From NCBI RefSeq assembly GCF_900460955.1, contig NZ_UFUW01000001.1:868001-932000 (forward strand): a stretch of DNA of 64,000 nucleotides, given 5' to 3'. This stretch comes from Cardiobacterium valvarum (GTDB lineage: Bacteria; Pseudomonadota; Gammaproteobacteria; Cardiobacteriales; Cardiobacteriaceae). A program made the translations under genes and the position numbers. How positions within the stretch are numbered: the first letter of the stretch is position 1; each line of letters opens with the position of its first letter. The notes under the pieces are model-generated. The model was not told the origin of the DNA and ran no database searches. It saw only the letters and a program-made list of their open reading frames with translations. This document shows, piece by piece, positions 41,791-50,637 of this stretch.

Positions 41791-42939
41791 ATGCCAAAAG
41801 CACTACACTTCGGCGGTGGCAACATCGGGCGCGGCTTCATCGGTAAAATCCTTGCCGAAGCCGGCTACGAAGTCACCTTCGCCGACATCAACACCACCGT
41901 CATTGACCGTCTGAACCGCGACCATCACTACACTGTGCACGTCGTCGGCGAAGGTGTGGACCGCCTGGAAACCGTCGAAAACGTGCGCGGCGTCCACTCC
42001 GGCGACGAAGCCGTGATGACTGCTGCCATCGCCGAAGCCGACCTCGTCACTACCGCCGTCGGCCCGACCGTGCTCGACATCATCGCGCCGCAACTCGCCC
42101 GTACCCTCGCGGCCCGCTACCGTGCGGGCGGTGCACCGCTGAACATCATCGCCTGCGAAAACATGGTGCGCGGCAGCAGCCACCTCAAAGAAAAAGTCCT
42201 CGCGGCCGCAGGAGAGGACGTCGCGCTTATCAGCGCCAACACCGGCTTCGTTGACAGCGCCGTGGATCGCATCGTCCCACCCGTCACCGGCGGCAACGAC
42301 GACCCGCTCGCCGTCACCGTCGAAGTCTTCAGCGAATGGATCGTGGACAGCACCCAATTCAAAGGCGCGCTGCCCGCCATCGCCGGCATGCTGCCGACCG
42401 ACAAACTCATGGCCTTCATCGAGCGCAAACTCTTCACCCTGAACACCGGCCACACCGCGCTGGCCTACTTCGGCAAACTGGCGGGCAAACACACCGTCGG
42501 CGACGCCATGCAGGACGAGAACGTACGCCGCGCTGCCGAAGCCGTGATGCAAGAAAGCGGCGCCGTACTCATCCGCCGCTACAACTTCGACCCGGCCACA
42601 CATCGTGCCTACATCGAAAAAATCCTCAAACGCTTCGCAAACCCCTACCTGCACGACGACGTGGACCGCGTCGGTCGCCAGCCACTGCGCAAACTCGGTG
42701 CGCAAGAACGCTTCATCAGGCCGCTTAACGGCATGCTTGAATACAAGCTGCCGCATGACGCGACCGTGCGCGCCATCGCCGCTACCCTGCGTTACCACAA
42801 CGCCGACGACCCGCAGGCAGAAGAAATGGAGTACTACCTGCACGCCAACGGCGTCGCGGCGACACTCGCCAAATACAGCGACTTCACCGATGCCGCCGTG
42901 GTGGTGGAAATCGAAGCCGCCTATCAAGCCCTCGCCTGA
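41791..42939 (+). CDS. mtlD: Mannitol-1-phosphate 5-dehydrogenase
   Basis: A 382-residue enzyme, same length as E. coli MtlD, oxidising mannitol-1-phosphate to fructose-6-phosphate with NAD. The Rossmann start is [14 protein letters not shown], and the family motif CENMVRGSS is near residue 128. The C-terminal domain carries the polyol-dehydrogenase lysine in the [11 protein letters not shown] region. It is in an operon with mtlA, with AGGGGG before its ATG and a strong terminator 13 bases after the stop. Confidence 0.95.
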   Translation: MPKALHFGGGNIGRGFIGKILAEAGYEVTFADINTTVIDRLNRDHHYTVHVVGEGVDRLETVENVRGVHSGDEAVMTAAIAEADLVTTAVGPTVLDIIAPQLARTLAARYRAGGAPLNIIACENMVRGSSHLKEKVLAAAGEDVALISANTGFVDSAVDRIVPPVTGGNDDPLAVTVEVFSEWIVDSTQFKGALPAIAGMLPTDKLMAFIERKLFTLNTGHTALAYFGKLAGKHTVGDAMQDENVRRAAEAVMQESGAVLIRRYNFDPATHRAYIEKILKRFANPYLHDDVDRVGRQPLRKLGAQERFIRPLNGMLEYKLPHDATVRAIAATLRYHNADDPQAEEMEYYLHANGVAATLAKYSDFTDAAVVVEIEAAYQALA

Positions 42940-42951
42940 GGCGCTCAACCA

Positions 42952-42983
42952 CAAAAAAATCCTGCTCCGGCAGGATTTTTTTG
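42952..42983. terminator. Terminator after mtlD
   Basis: A 14-bp perfect stem (42952-42965 with 42970-42983) with A-run and T-run. Confidence 0.85.
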
Positions 42984-43004
42984 TGAGAGGTGGATGCTTG
43001 GTGG

Positions 43005-43030
43005 GCCCGGTGTTTACGCCGCTTGGCGGC
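43005..43030 (+). repeat. Dispersed intergenic repeat copy
   Basis: CCCGGTGTTTACGCCGCTTG, followed by GCGGC; a good match to the core. Confidence 0.6.
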
Positions 43031-43118
43031 ATTTCATACCGTAGGGCGGGTTTCAGCCCGCCATCGTGAAAACGAAGAAGCCTTTGCGGCGGGCGAAAGC
43101 CTGCACTACGCGAGAAAT

Positions 43119-43140
43119 CAGCATTTACGCCGCTTGGCGC
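43119..43140 (+). repeat. Dispersed intergenic repeat copy
   Basis: TCAGCATTTACGCCGCTTGG, a full match to the core. Confidence 0.6.
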
Positions 43141-43233
43141 AGTTTTGAATAGCACGACGGTGCTACGCAGAAAGAAAGACGTAGGGACGTTGCCTGCAGC
43201 ATCTCCATCGCGCTATCCGTTTGCGCCGATGCC

Positions 43234-43303
43234 GCCAAGCGGCATAAACACCGGGCTCGCCAAGCGGCGTCAATACTGGGCTCGCCAAGCGGTATCAATC
43301 CCG
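43234..43303 (-). repeat. Dispersed intergenic repeat, three copies
   Basis: Three head-to-tail copies on the - strand (about 43234-43256, 43258-43280 and 43283-43303), each with CCAAGCGG on the + strand. This is the only place with copies on the - strand in tandem. Confidence 0.6.
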
Positions 43304-43370
43304 ACCCTGCAAGCGACAAATCGCCCGGCGAAGCCGCTATCATGACAAGCCCCGTCATAGAGAGGTTCCG

Positions 43371-44495
43371 ATGAACGAATCCCGCCCGCGCCGTCTGCAT
43401 CCCCTGCACACCCTCGTACTGTCGCTGCTGCTTGCCATCCTCAGCGGCTGGCTGTTGCAGGTCGGCAAAAATTTGTTGCTGCCCGTTTTCCTGGCGCTGA
43501 TTTCCGTCTATGTGCTGGTGGCGCTGGCCGACTGGCTGCGCAAGGTGCCGCGTCTCGGCAGCGCGCCCGCCTGGTTGCGGCGCTTGCTGGTGCTCTGCGG
43601 CTTCGTCGGCGTATTGCTGTTGCTGACGGGGATCGTCATCAGCACCGGTGAGAAGATGATTGCCACCGCGCCAACCTATCAGGACAATCTGAAGCGTCTG
43701 CTGGACAGTGTGACCGCCTGGCTGGGCATGGCGCAAAGTCCCGACTGGCAAAGCATCCGCGCCGCCACCATCGATAGCGTTGATCTCGCCGCGCTGCTGG
43801 GGACGGTGCTGGGCTCGGTTGGCTCGCTGCTCGGCAGCGTTATCATGATGGCGGTTTACGCCATGTTCCTCCTCAGTGAGCGCGACGGTTTCGCACACAA
43901 GCTGGAAATCGCCATGCCGGGCGAAAGTGCGGCGCAAACCCGCAAACTCATCGGCGACATCAACCGCCGCATAGGCGACTATCTGGCGGTGAAGACGCTG
44001 GTGAACGCCATCCTCGCCGCGCTGTCCTTCATCATCCTCTGGCTGTGCGGTGTGGATTTCGCGCTGTTCTGGGCGGTGGTCATCGGCCTCTTGAACTACA
44101 TCCCCTACCTCGGCTCCTTCCTCGGCGTGCTCTTCCCGGTCGTGCTCGCGCTGGCGCAATTCGGCTCGCTGCACATGATGCTGCTGGTACTGATTTTGCT
44201 CAGTGCGGCGCAGATGTACGTCGGCAACGTCCTCGAACCAAAAATGATCGGCAAGCAGGTTAACCTCTCCCCCTTCGTGGTGCTGGTAGCGTTGTCGCTG
44301 TGGACATCACTGTGGGGCGTGGCCGGGGCGGTGCTGGCTATCCCGCTCACCTCCATCATCACCATCATCCTCGCCGCCTTTGCTCCCACCCGCCCGCTGG
44401 CAGTGCTGCTCGCCGAAAACGTCGACGAATTTATCGCCGACGCGCGGGACAACGCCGAAAAAACCACACCGCCTGACGAACCGTCCCTACCATGA
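43371..44495 (+). CDS. AI-2E/PerM-family permease
   Basis: A 374-residue inner-membrane protein of the UPF0118 (PerM/AI-2E) family. It has about eight membrane segments and the conserved GLLNYIPYLGSFLG near residue 240, then VLEPKMIGKQVNLSPFVVL. Members have been linked to autoinducer-2 export and to Na+/H+ exchange, so the substrate is open. GAGAGG precedes ATG 43371. The stop overlaps the hydrolase start (ATGA region), so the two are co-translated. Confidence 0.82.
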   Translation: MNESRPRRLHPLHTLVLSLLLAILSGWLLQVGKNLLLPVFLALISVYVLVALADWLRKVPRLGSAPAWLRRLLVLCGFVGVLLLLTGIVISTGEKMIATAPTYQDNLKRLLDSVTAWLGMAQSPDWQSIRAATIDSVDLAALLGTVLGSVGSLLGSVIMMAVYAMFLLSERDGFAHKLEIAMPGESAAQTRKLIGDINRRIGDYLAVKTLVNAILAALSFIILWLCGVDFALFWAVVIGLLNYIPYLGSFLGVLFPVVLALAQFGSLHMMLLVLILLSAAQMYVGNVLEPKMIGKQVNLSPFVVLVALSLWTSLWGVAGAVLAIPLTSIITIILAAFAPTRPLAVLLAENVDEFIADARDNAEKTTPPDEPSLP

Positions 44496-45295
44496 AGCGC
44501 CTGAAAAAATACCTCCTCTGCGCTGTCCCCACCGTTGCTGCCCTCTACGCGGCGACACTGGGCACGCTTTACCTCGTGCAGGAAAAACTGCTCTTCCACC
44601 CGCAAACCCTCGCCGCCGATTACACTTTCCATTTCCCCGTGCCCTACCGCGAAATCCGCCTGCCGGTCGCGGGCGCAGAACTGCACGGCCTGCACTTCCG
44701 CCATGACAACCCCAAAGGTGTCATCGTCTTCTTCCATGGCAACGCCGGCTCGCTCGCCCATTGGGGCAACATCGGTGCGCGCCTTGCCGCACTTGGCTAC
44801 GACTGCTACCTCTTTGACTATCGCGGCTACGGCAAAAGCACAGGCCGCCTGCGCAGCGAGACGCAAATGCTGGCCGACGTGGACGCAATGATGGCCTACA
44901 TCCGCCGCGACAGCGGCGACAAACCACTGACGCTCATCGGCTATTCCCTCGGCAGCGGCATGGCGGCTTATGCCGCAGCACACTATCCCGTCGAGCGCCT
45001 CATCCTGGTTTCGCCCTTTCACACCCTGCGCGGGCTGATTCAGGAAGAATACCCCATCGTGCCCGCGCCGCTCATCAAATACCCGCTGCCGAGCGCCGAA
45101 TACCTGGCGCAAAGCCCCGAAACGCCCATCCTGCTCTTCCACGGCAGACGCGACACCCTGATTCCGCCAGCGCACAGCCACCGCCTGCGCGCACAATTCC
45201 CTGATCGTGCCATCCTGCATGAACTGGACGCGGGACATGGCGATGTCTGGAATGATCCGGCGATATGGAAGGTCGTTGGCGAGACGCTGCGCTAA
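44492..45295 (+). CDS. Membrane-anchored alpha/beta hydrolase
   Basis: A 267-residue hydrolase of the S33/BEM46-like type. One N-terminal membrane anchor (about 6-25) precedes the fold. The oxyanion HGNAGS is at about 80-85, nucleophile Ser in GYSLGS (about 150), Asp in FHGRRDTLIP, and final His in DAGHGD. It is likely an esterase or aminopeptidase-like enzyme with unknown substrate, facing cytoplasm or periplasm. It overlaps the PerM-like gene by four bases. Confidence 0.78.
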   Translation: MKRLKKYLLCAVPTVAALYAATLGTLYLVQEKLLFHPQTLAADYTFHFPVPYREIRLPVAGAELHGLHFRHDNPKGVIVFFHGNAGSLAHWGNIGARLAALGYDCYLFDYRGYGKSTGRLRSETQMLADVDAMMAYIRRDSGDKPLTLIGYSLGSGMAAYAAAHYPVERLILVSPFHTLRGLIQEEYPIVPAPLIKYPLPSAEYLAQSPETPILLFHGRRDTLIPPAHSHRLRAQFPDRAILHELDAGHGDVWNDPAIWKVVGETLR

Positions 45296-45378
45296 CAGGA
45301 GCAGAAGGATGGGGCGGCAGCTTTCCCGCTGAGAAGTGTTTTTGGACCAAGCGGGATAGCTTCTCGCCTCACGGAATA

Positions 45379-45407
45379 AAAAATCCCCCGCAAGCGGGGG
45401 GATTTTG
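45379..45407. terminator. Bidirectional terminator
   Basis: CCCCCGC (45385-45391) pairs with GCGGGGG (45394-45400), flanked by AAAAT and ATTTT. It serves the convergent hydrolase and M48 genes. Confidence 0.75.
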
Positions 45408-45426
45408 GCAAGTGCGACAAGGATGT

Positions 45427-46215
45427 TTATCGGCCCCGGCTTTGCTGGTAGATGCCCATCGCTTCCGGCAGGTATTGCTGCAAGACGGCGATGCGGTCGG
45501 CACCGCTGGGGTGGGTGGAGAGGAAGGTTGGCGTGCTGCCGCCGCCTGCCTGTGCCATTTTCTGCCAGACATTGATGGCTGCCTGCGGGTTGTAGCCGGC
45601 GCGCGCCATCAGCATCAGGCCGCCGATATCCGCTTCGGTCTCATGTTGGCGGCTGAACGGTTTGTTAATGCCGTATTCGGCGAGCAGACCTGAGCCCATA
45701 TCAATCATGTTCGGGTTGATGTTGCCCTGGCTGGCCAGCACCGCACCGCCGATTTGCATGCCGAGACCGGTCAGCAGTTGCTGGCCGACTTGCGCCTTGG
45801 TGTGCTCGCGCAGGGCATGGGTCATTTCGTGACCGATAACGGCGGCAAGTTCGTCATCTGTGAGATGCAGTTTTTCGACAAGGCCGCTGTATACCGCCAT
45901 TTTCCCGCCCGGCATCGCCCAGGCGTTGAGCTCGCTTGAGCGGATGACGTTCATCTGCCACTGGAAGGGGACACCGGTGCGGTTGTCAGCGTCGGCGATC
46001 GGCACCATGCGGTTGAAGACTTGGTGCACGCGCTGTGCGGTCGGCGAACGGGTATCGAGCGCATTTTCACTTTGTGCTTCGGATAGCAGGGTGTTGTAGC
46101 TTTGTGCGGCTTTGAGGTTTAGCGCCTGCGAGTTGTAGCCGGCAAGATCGGCCATGGATTCACAACCGGCGATGAGGGTGATGGCGCTGATGTACAGGAT
46201 TTTTTTGAATTTCAT
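45427..46215 (-). CDS. M48-family metalloprotease lipoprotein (LoiP/YggG-like)
   Basis: A 262-residue zinc protease. The signal peptide ends in a lipobox (IAGC, Cys18), so it is a lipoprotein, probably outer-membrane facing the periplasm. The active site is HEMTHALREH (about 138-147), with the third ligand Glu in ETEADIGGL. It resembles E. coli LoiP/YggG, which helps outer-membrane protein quality control. All catalytic residues are present. It stands alone, divergent from the OPT transporter. Confidence 0.85.
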   Translation of the reverse strand: MKFKKILYISAITLIAGCESMADLAGYNSQALNLKAAQSYNTLLSEAQSENALDTRSPTAQRVHQVFNRMVPIADADNRTGVPFQWQMNVIRSSELNAWAMPGGKMAVYSGLVEKLHLTDDELAAVIGHEMTHALREHTKAQVGQQLLTGLGMQIGGAVLASQGNINPNMIDMGSGLLAEYGINKPFSRQHETEADIGGLMLMARAGYNPQAAINVWQKMAQAGGGSTPTFLSTHPSGADRIAVLQQYLPEAMGIYQQSRGR

Positions 46216-46346
46216 GCGTCTTCCAATGGATAGAGAGGTGAGAGTCGCTATTTTTCCATAGAATCTGATATTTTTTCTGCGCGGTTTCTTGACTTTCCAT
46301 TAACTAAATTTCAACATTCAGACTTTCTTTCTTCATGAGGTTTTAT

Positions 46347-48374
46347 ATGTCCACTAATACTCTCTCTGACCCTCTTGCCAACGTGCGCGAGCTGACCTTG
46401 CGCGGAATGGTGCTCGGTGCGCTGATTACGGTGGTATTCACCGCGTCCAACGTTTATCTCGGTCTGAAAGTCGGTCTGACCTTCGCCTCCTCCATCCCGG
46501 CGGCGGTAATTTCCATGGCGGTGCTGAAATTTGCCAGCGGCAGCAATATCCTGGAAAACAACATGGTGCAGACACAGGCGTCCGCCGCCGGCACCATTTC
46601 CAGTGTGATTTTTGTCCTGCCCGGCCTGCTAATGGCGGGTTACTGGGCCGGTTTTCCTTTTTGGCAGACGACGCTGCTCTGCACCGCCGGCGGTATCCTC
46701 GGCGTGATTTTCACTGTGCCGCTGCGCTATGCGATGGTGGTGAAGAGTGATTTGCCCTACCCGGAAGGCGTTGCCGCAGCGGAGATCCTCAAGGTCGGCA
46801 GCCATAGCGAGACAGCAGGCAGCGAAGGCAGCGGCATCCGCGAAATCGTCGCCGGCGGCCTGCTTGCCGGGTTGTTCGGCTTGTTGAGCAATGGCCTGCG
46901 CGTCATCAGTGACAGCGCCAGTTACTGGTTCAAGAGCGGCAACGCCGTGTTCCAGTTACCGATGGGCTATTCGCTGGCGCTGCTCGGCGCGGGTTATCTG
47001 GTCGGCCTGACCGGCGGTATCGCCATCCTCATCGGCATTGCCTTTGCCTGGGGCGGTGCGGTGCCGTGGTTTACCGCCACCACGCCGATGCCGGACGGCA
47101 TGGATATGACCGCCTTTGCCATGAGCCTGTGGAAAAACAAAGTGCGCTTCATCGGCGCTGGCACCATCGGTATCGCCGCCATCTGGACGCTGATTACCCT
47201 GTTGAGACCGACCATCGAAGGCATGAAGCAGTCCTTCCGCACCCTGAGCGGCAATGCAGCCGCCTCCACCGCGCGCATTGAGCAAGATCTCTCGCCGCAG
47301 GCGATGATTTTCACCACCCTCGGCATGATGGTGCTGCTCGGCTTCAGCTTCTACCACTTCATTGATGCTGCGACGATCCCCAGCGGCATCGCCTGGCTGC
47401 TGGTTGTTGCCTGCGTGCTGCTCACCGTCATCATCGGCTTCCTCGTTGCCGCCGCCTGCGGTTACATGGCGGGGCTGGTTGGCTCCTCATCCAGCCCGAT
47501 TTCCGGCATCGGCATCATCTCCATCATCATCATCTCGCTGGTACTGCTCCTGATCGGTGAATCCGGCGGCCTCTTCGCCGATGCGGCCAACCGCCAATTC
47601 CTACTGGCGCTCACCCTCTTCTGTGGCACGGCGGTCGTTTCCGTCGCCTCCATCTCCAACGACAACCTGCAAGACCTGAAAACCGGCTACCTGCTGCAAG
47701 CGACGCCGTGGCGGCAACAGGTGGCGTTGATCATCGGCGTGGTGGCCGGCGCCATCGTCGTCGCACCGGTGCTGCAACTGCTCTATCAGGCCTACGGCTT
47801 CCCGGATGCCATGCCGCGTGCAGGCATGAATCCCGCCCAAGCAATGTCCGCACCGCAGGCAACGCTGATGACCAGTATCACTAAAGGCATCTTCGCGCAC
47901 GACCTGCAATGGCAGTATATCCTGAGCGGCGTCGCCATCGGTGTGGCGCTGATTGTCGTTGATGTCCTGCTGCGCAAGGGCAGCGGTGGCCGCAAAGCAT
48001 TGCCGGTGCTGGCGGTCGGCATGGGCATCTACCTGCCGCCGTCTATTAACATGCCGATTATCATCGGCGCCTTCCTCGCTGCCTTCCTGCGTGGCCGTAT
48101 TCGCAGCCGCTATGGCGCGGACAGCGAAAAACGCGTTGCTGCCGCTGATCGCATCGGTACCCTCTTTGCCGCCGGGCTCATCGTCGGCGAAAGCCTGATT
48201 GGCGTTATCCTCGCTTTCATTATTGTCGTTTCCGTGACCAACGGCGGCTCCGAAGCACCGCTCGCGCTGCCGCTCAGCAACTGGGGCACCACCGCCGCCT
48301 GGCTAGGCCTCGCCTTCTTTATCGGCGGTATGCTCATCTTCGCCCGCCGCACCCTCGCCGCTGCCAAGCGCTGA
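46347..48374 (+). CDS. OPT-family oligopeptide transporter
   Basis: A 675-residue inner-membrane protein with about 15-16 membrane segments, typical of the prokaryotic OPT (PTR2-unrelated) family. Family motifs include NVYLGLKVGLTFASSIPAAV (about 28-47), SDLPYPEGVAAAEIL and a C-terminal ILPPSINMPI-like stretch. It probably imports small peptides, although some members carry metal-chelator complexes, worth noting given the iron genes later on. GAGG lies six bases before ATG 46347; ATG 46335 overlaps that site. Confidence 0.88.
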   Translation: MSTNTLSDPLANVRELTLRGMVLGALITVVFTASNVYLGLKVGLTFASSIPAAVISMAVLKFASGSNILENNMVQTQASAAGTISSVIFVLPGLLMAGYWAGFPFWQTTLLCTAGGILGVIFTVPLRYAMVVKSDLPYPEGVAAAEILKVGSHSETAGSEGSGIREIVAGGLLAGLFGLLSNGLRVISDSASYWFKSGNAVFQLPMGYSLALLGAGYLVGLTGGIAILIGIAFAWGGAVPWFTATTPMPDGMDMTAFAMSLWKNKVRFIGAGTIGIAAIWTLITLLRPTIEGMKQSFRTLSGNAAASTARIEQDLSPQAMIFTTLGMMVLLGFSFYHFIDAATIPSGIAWLLVVACVLLTVIIGFLVAAACGYMAGLVGSSSSPISGIGIISIIIISLVLLLIGESGGLFADAANRQFLLALTLFCGTAVVSVASISNDNLQDLKTGYLLQATPWRQQVALIIGVVAGAIVVAPVLQLLYQAYGFPDAMPRAGMNPAQAMSAPQATLMTSITKGIFAHDLQWQYILSGVAIGVALIVVDVLLRKGSGGRKALPVLAVGMGIYLPPSINMPIIIGAFLAAFLRGRIRSRYGADSEKRVAAADRIGTLFAAGLIVGESLIGVILAFIIVVSVTNGGSEAPLALPLSNWGTTAAWLGLAFFIGGMLIFARRTLAAAKR

Positions 48375-48390
48375 TGGCGCGGTATAAATA

Positions 48391-48420
48391 AAAAAACGCC
48401 CCCTGCGGGGGCGTTTTTTT
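48391..48420. terminator. Terminator after OPT transporter
   Basis: CGCCCCC-TGC-GGGGGCG (48397-48413) with A-run and T-run. Confidence 0.85.
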
Positions 48421-48522
48421 ATGGGAAATCGGCGTCCCAAAATAAAAGCATCTGTCACCAGCTGTAGGGTGGGTTTTAGCCCGTCGCAACAGGCAGGCTG
48501 GCTGGAAATCCGTTCCAGGCAA

Positions 48523-48596
48523 GTCCAGCATTTACGCCGCTTGGCGGGCCCAGCATTTATGCCGCTTGATGGGGTCAGTATTTACGCTGTTTGGCA
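48523..48596 (+). repeat. Dispersed intergenic repeat, three copies
   Basis: Three direct copies at about 48523-48547, 48548-48570 and 48573-48596. The first fits the core, the others differ by one to three bases (GCCGCTTGATG, GCTGTTTGGC). Confidence 0.6.
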
Positions 48597-48654
48597 CGAA
48601 ATCCCTTCCTGCTTGCGGGGGAAGATTTCGCATAGCAACGGAAGGAGGGAGAAA

Positions 48655-48677
48655 ACCCAGTGTTTATCCCGCTTGGA
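48655..48677 (+). repeat. Dispersed intergenic repeat copy
   Basis: CCCAGTGTTTATCCCGCTTG, full match to the core. Confidence 0.6.
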
Positions 48678-48733
48678 GTCGTTCTTGCCAAGAATATAAA
48701 CGGTATTTTCCCCTGTGTTACCACCAAGAACGC

Positions 48734-49213
48734 TTAATGAATAAAGGTCGCTTTTACCCGCTTCGATACCAGCATATAGGTTCCCCAAATAGCAAGATAC
48801 ATAAAGCTTCGGGCAATTTCTTTGCCGCTTTCTTCTTCTGCAAAGAATTCATCCGGCATAATGCTGGACGCCACTACGCTATCGACAAAAAGGAATATGA
48901 CATTAAAAGCTGCTGCTGCGATAAAAACTATAGGGAACAGCTTTTTCTTCATAAAAAACAGGATAATCAGTACGATGCAGGCGATGATTTGCACACTGTT
49001 GATGGCGATCTCACCTAGAATAAGCGCTTTTATACCCGGATAATGCATATCTGCCTCGCCCGACATAATCAATTCCCAGGAACCGTTGCTCTTCATCTCC
49101 TGATAAATTTGCGTTATTTCTATCCACAAGCGTATCGGGCTGACAAATAAACTGATGCCAACCAATATCAGCCAGCCGCCCAATCCTTCGAGATTTTTCT
49201 TTTCTGTTTGCAT
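48734..49213 (-). CDS. DUF2569-type membrane protein
   Basis: A 159-residue protein with about four membrane segments. It begins with the DUF2569 hallmark GLGGWLILVGISLFVSPIR (residues 10-28), and the periplasmic or cytoplasmic loop around 45-55 is short. The function of the family is unknown to me. It is lower in GC than neighbours and follows a repeat cluster, so it may be a later arrival. It shares a bidirectional terminator with metK on its upstream side. Confidence 0.65.
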   Translation of the reverse strand: MQTEKKNLEGLGGWLILVGISLFVSPIRLWIEITQIYQEMKSNGSWELIMSGEADMHYPGIKALILGEIAINSVQIIACIVLIILFFMKKKLFPIVFIAAAAFNVIFLFVDSVVASSIMPDEFFAEEESGKEIARSFMYLAIWGTYMLVSKRVKATFIH

Positions 49214-49235
49214 CGTGTATTCCTAGCTTCTATAT

Positions 49236-49269
49236 GAAAACACCGAATGCTTGCGGCATTCGGCGTTTT
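49236..49269. terminator. Terminator after metK
   Basis: CCGAATGC (49243-49250) pairs with GCATTCGG (49256-49263), with AAAAC and GTTTT outside. It ends the - strand metK transcript. Confidence 0.75.
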
Positions 49270-49286
49270 GCAATGGCGGGAAATTC

Positions 49287-50432
49287 TTACCGTTTCAGCG
49301 CGTCAGCGCGGTCGGTTTTTTCCCAGGTGAAGTCCGGCAACTCGCGGCCAAAGTGACCGTAAGCGGCGGTTTGGCGGTAAATCGGGCGGATGAGGTCAAG
49401 CATTTCGATGATGCCGTAGGGGGTGAGATCGAACACCGCGCGGACGCGTTTGATGATTTCGTCGTCCGGAATGGTGCCGGTGCCGAAGGTGTTGACCATG
49501 ACGGAGGTCGGCTCGGCAATGCCGATGGCGTAAGAGACTTGCACTTCGCAGCGTTTGGCGAGCCCGGCGGCGACGATGTTTTTCGCCACGTAGCGGCCCG
49601 CATAAGCGGCGCTGCGATCCACTTTTGAGGGGTCTTTGCCGGAGAAGGCGCCACCGCCGTGGTGTGCGGAGCCACCGTAGGTATCGACGATGATTTTGCG
49701 CCCGGTCAGGCCGCAATCGCCCACCGGCCCGCCGATAACAAATTTGCCGGTCGGGTTGATGTGGTATTTGGTGTCCTTGTCGAGCCATTCGGCGGGCAGG
49801 ACTTTGTCAATGATGAGTTCGCGCACGGCTTCTTGCAGGTCTTTTTGCGAAATCTCCGGATCGTGCTGGGTGGAGAGGACAACGGCGTCAATGCCGGTGA
49901 TTTTGTCATCTTCGTAGCGGAAGGTGACTTGTGATTTGGCATCGGGGCGCAGCCACGGCAGCACGCCGTCGCGGCGCACTTTGGACTGCCGCTCGACCAG
50001 GCGGTGCGCGTAGGTAATTGGCGCAGGCATCAGGGTCGGCGTTTCGTCGCAGGCGTAGCCGAACATCAGGCCCTGGTCGCCGGCGCCCTGCTTGCGTTTT
50101 TCTTCGCGGTCCACGCCCTGGGCGATGTCGGAAGACTGCTTGCCGATGACGTTCAGCACGGCGCAGGTCGCGCCGTCGAAGCCGACATCGGAGCTGTTGT
50201 AGCCGATGTCGGAGATGGTCTGGCGCACGATGCTTTCGAGATCAACCCAAGCGGAGGTGGTGACTTCGCCAGCGATCATTGCCATGCCGGTTTTGATGAG
50301 GGTTTCGCAGGCGACGCGGGCGTTCGGATCTTGCGCGATGATGGCGTCCAGCACCGCATCGGAAATCTGGTCGGCGATTTTGTCGGGGTGCCCTTCGGAC
50401 ACGGATTCGGATGTAAACAGGTAATGGCTCAT
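49287..50432 (-). CDS. metK: S-adenosylmethionine synthetase
   Basis: A 381-residue enzyme (E. coli 384) making SAM from methionine and ATP. Signatures are [16 protein letters not shown] (about 8-23), [12 protein letters not shown] (about 115-126) and [19 protein letters not shown] (about 256-274). All three domains are complete. AGGAG lies before ATG 50432. I looked for a SAM riboswitch in the 120 bases upstream and saw none. Confidence 0.95.
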   Translation of the reverse strand: MSHYLFTSESVSEGHPDKIADQISDAVLDAIIAQDPNARVACETLIKTGMAMIAGEVTTSAWVDLESIVRQTISDIGYNSSDVGFDGATCAVLNVIGKQSSDIAQGVDREEKRKQGAGDQGLMFGYACDETPTLMPAPITYAHRLVERQSKVRRDGVLPWLRPDAKSQVTFRYEDDKITGIDAVVLSTQHDPEISQKDLQEAVRELIIDKVLPAEWLDKDTKYHINPTGKFVIGGPVGDCGLTGRKIIVDTYGGSAHHGGGAFSGKDPSKVDRSAAYAGRYVAKNIVAAGLAKRCEVQVSYAIGIAEPTSVMVNTFGTGTIPDDEIIKRVRAVFDLTPYGIIEMLDLIRPIYRQTAAYGHFGRELPDFTWEKTDRADALKR

Positions 50433-50637
50433 GCCGTTCTCCTAGGTGTTAAAAAGTAAAAGAAATGCCGCTGCGTCAACCCTCTGCGGCGGGCGGCGTT
50501 ATCGTATCAAAATTAGCCGATATCGTCGTTTCAAATAGGAATCGGGGGCGAGTTGATACTTGATCGATTCTGCGCCATTCATGCATGGATTACTGCTGTT
50601 TATGAGCATGACTACGATAGATCGGGAAATGTGGCGG

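Larger units (their letters stand above)
42984..43370. other. Repeat-rich intergenic region
   Basis: About 390 bases without a gene. It holds five copies of the dispersed repeat in both orientations, listed separately, and a GTAGGGCGGGTTTCAGCCCG dyad near 43041. No promoter for the next gene is clear. Confidence 0.6.
48421..48733. other. Repeat-rich intergenic region
   Basis: About 310 bases without a credible gene. It contains four dispersed-repeat copies and a GTAGGGTGGGTTTTAGCCCG motif near 48464, related to the one at 43041. Confidence 0.6.

Noticed and set aside
40645-43155. Long open frames opposite mtlA and mtlD
   Set aside because: They are antisense shadows in GC-rich coding DNA with no known motifs.
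50433-50560. SAM riboswitch upstream of metK
   Set aside because: I looked for paired helices and conserved cores and saw none; proteobacterial metK often lacks one.
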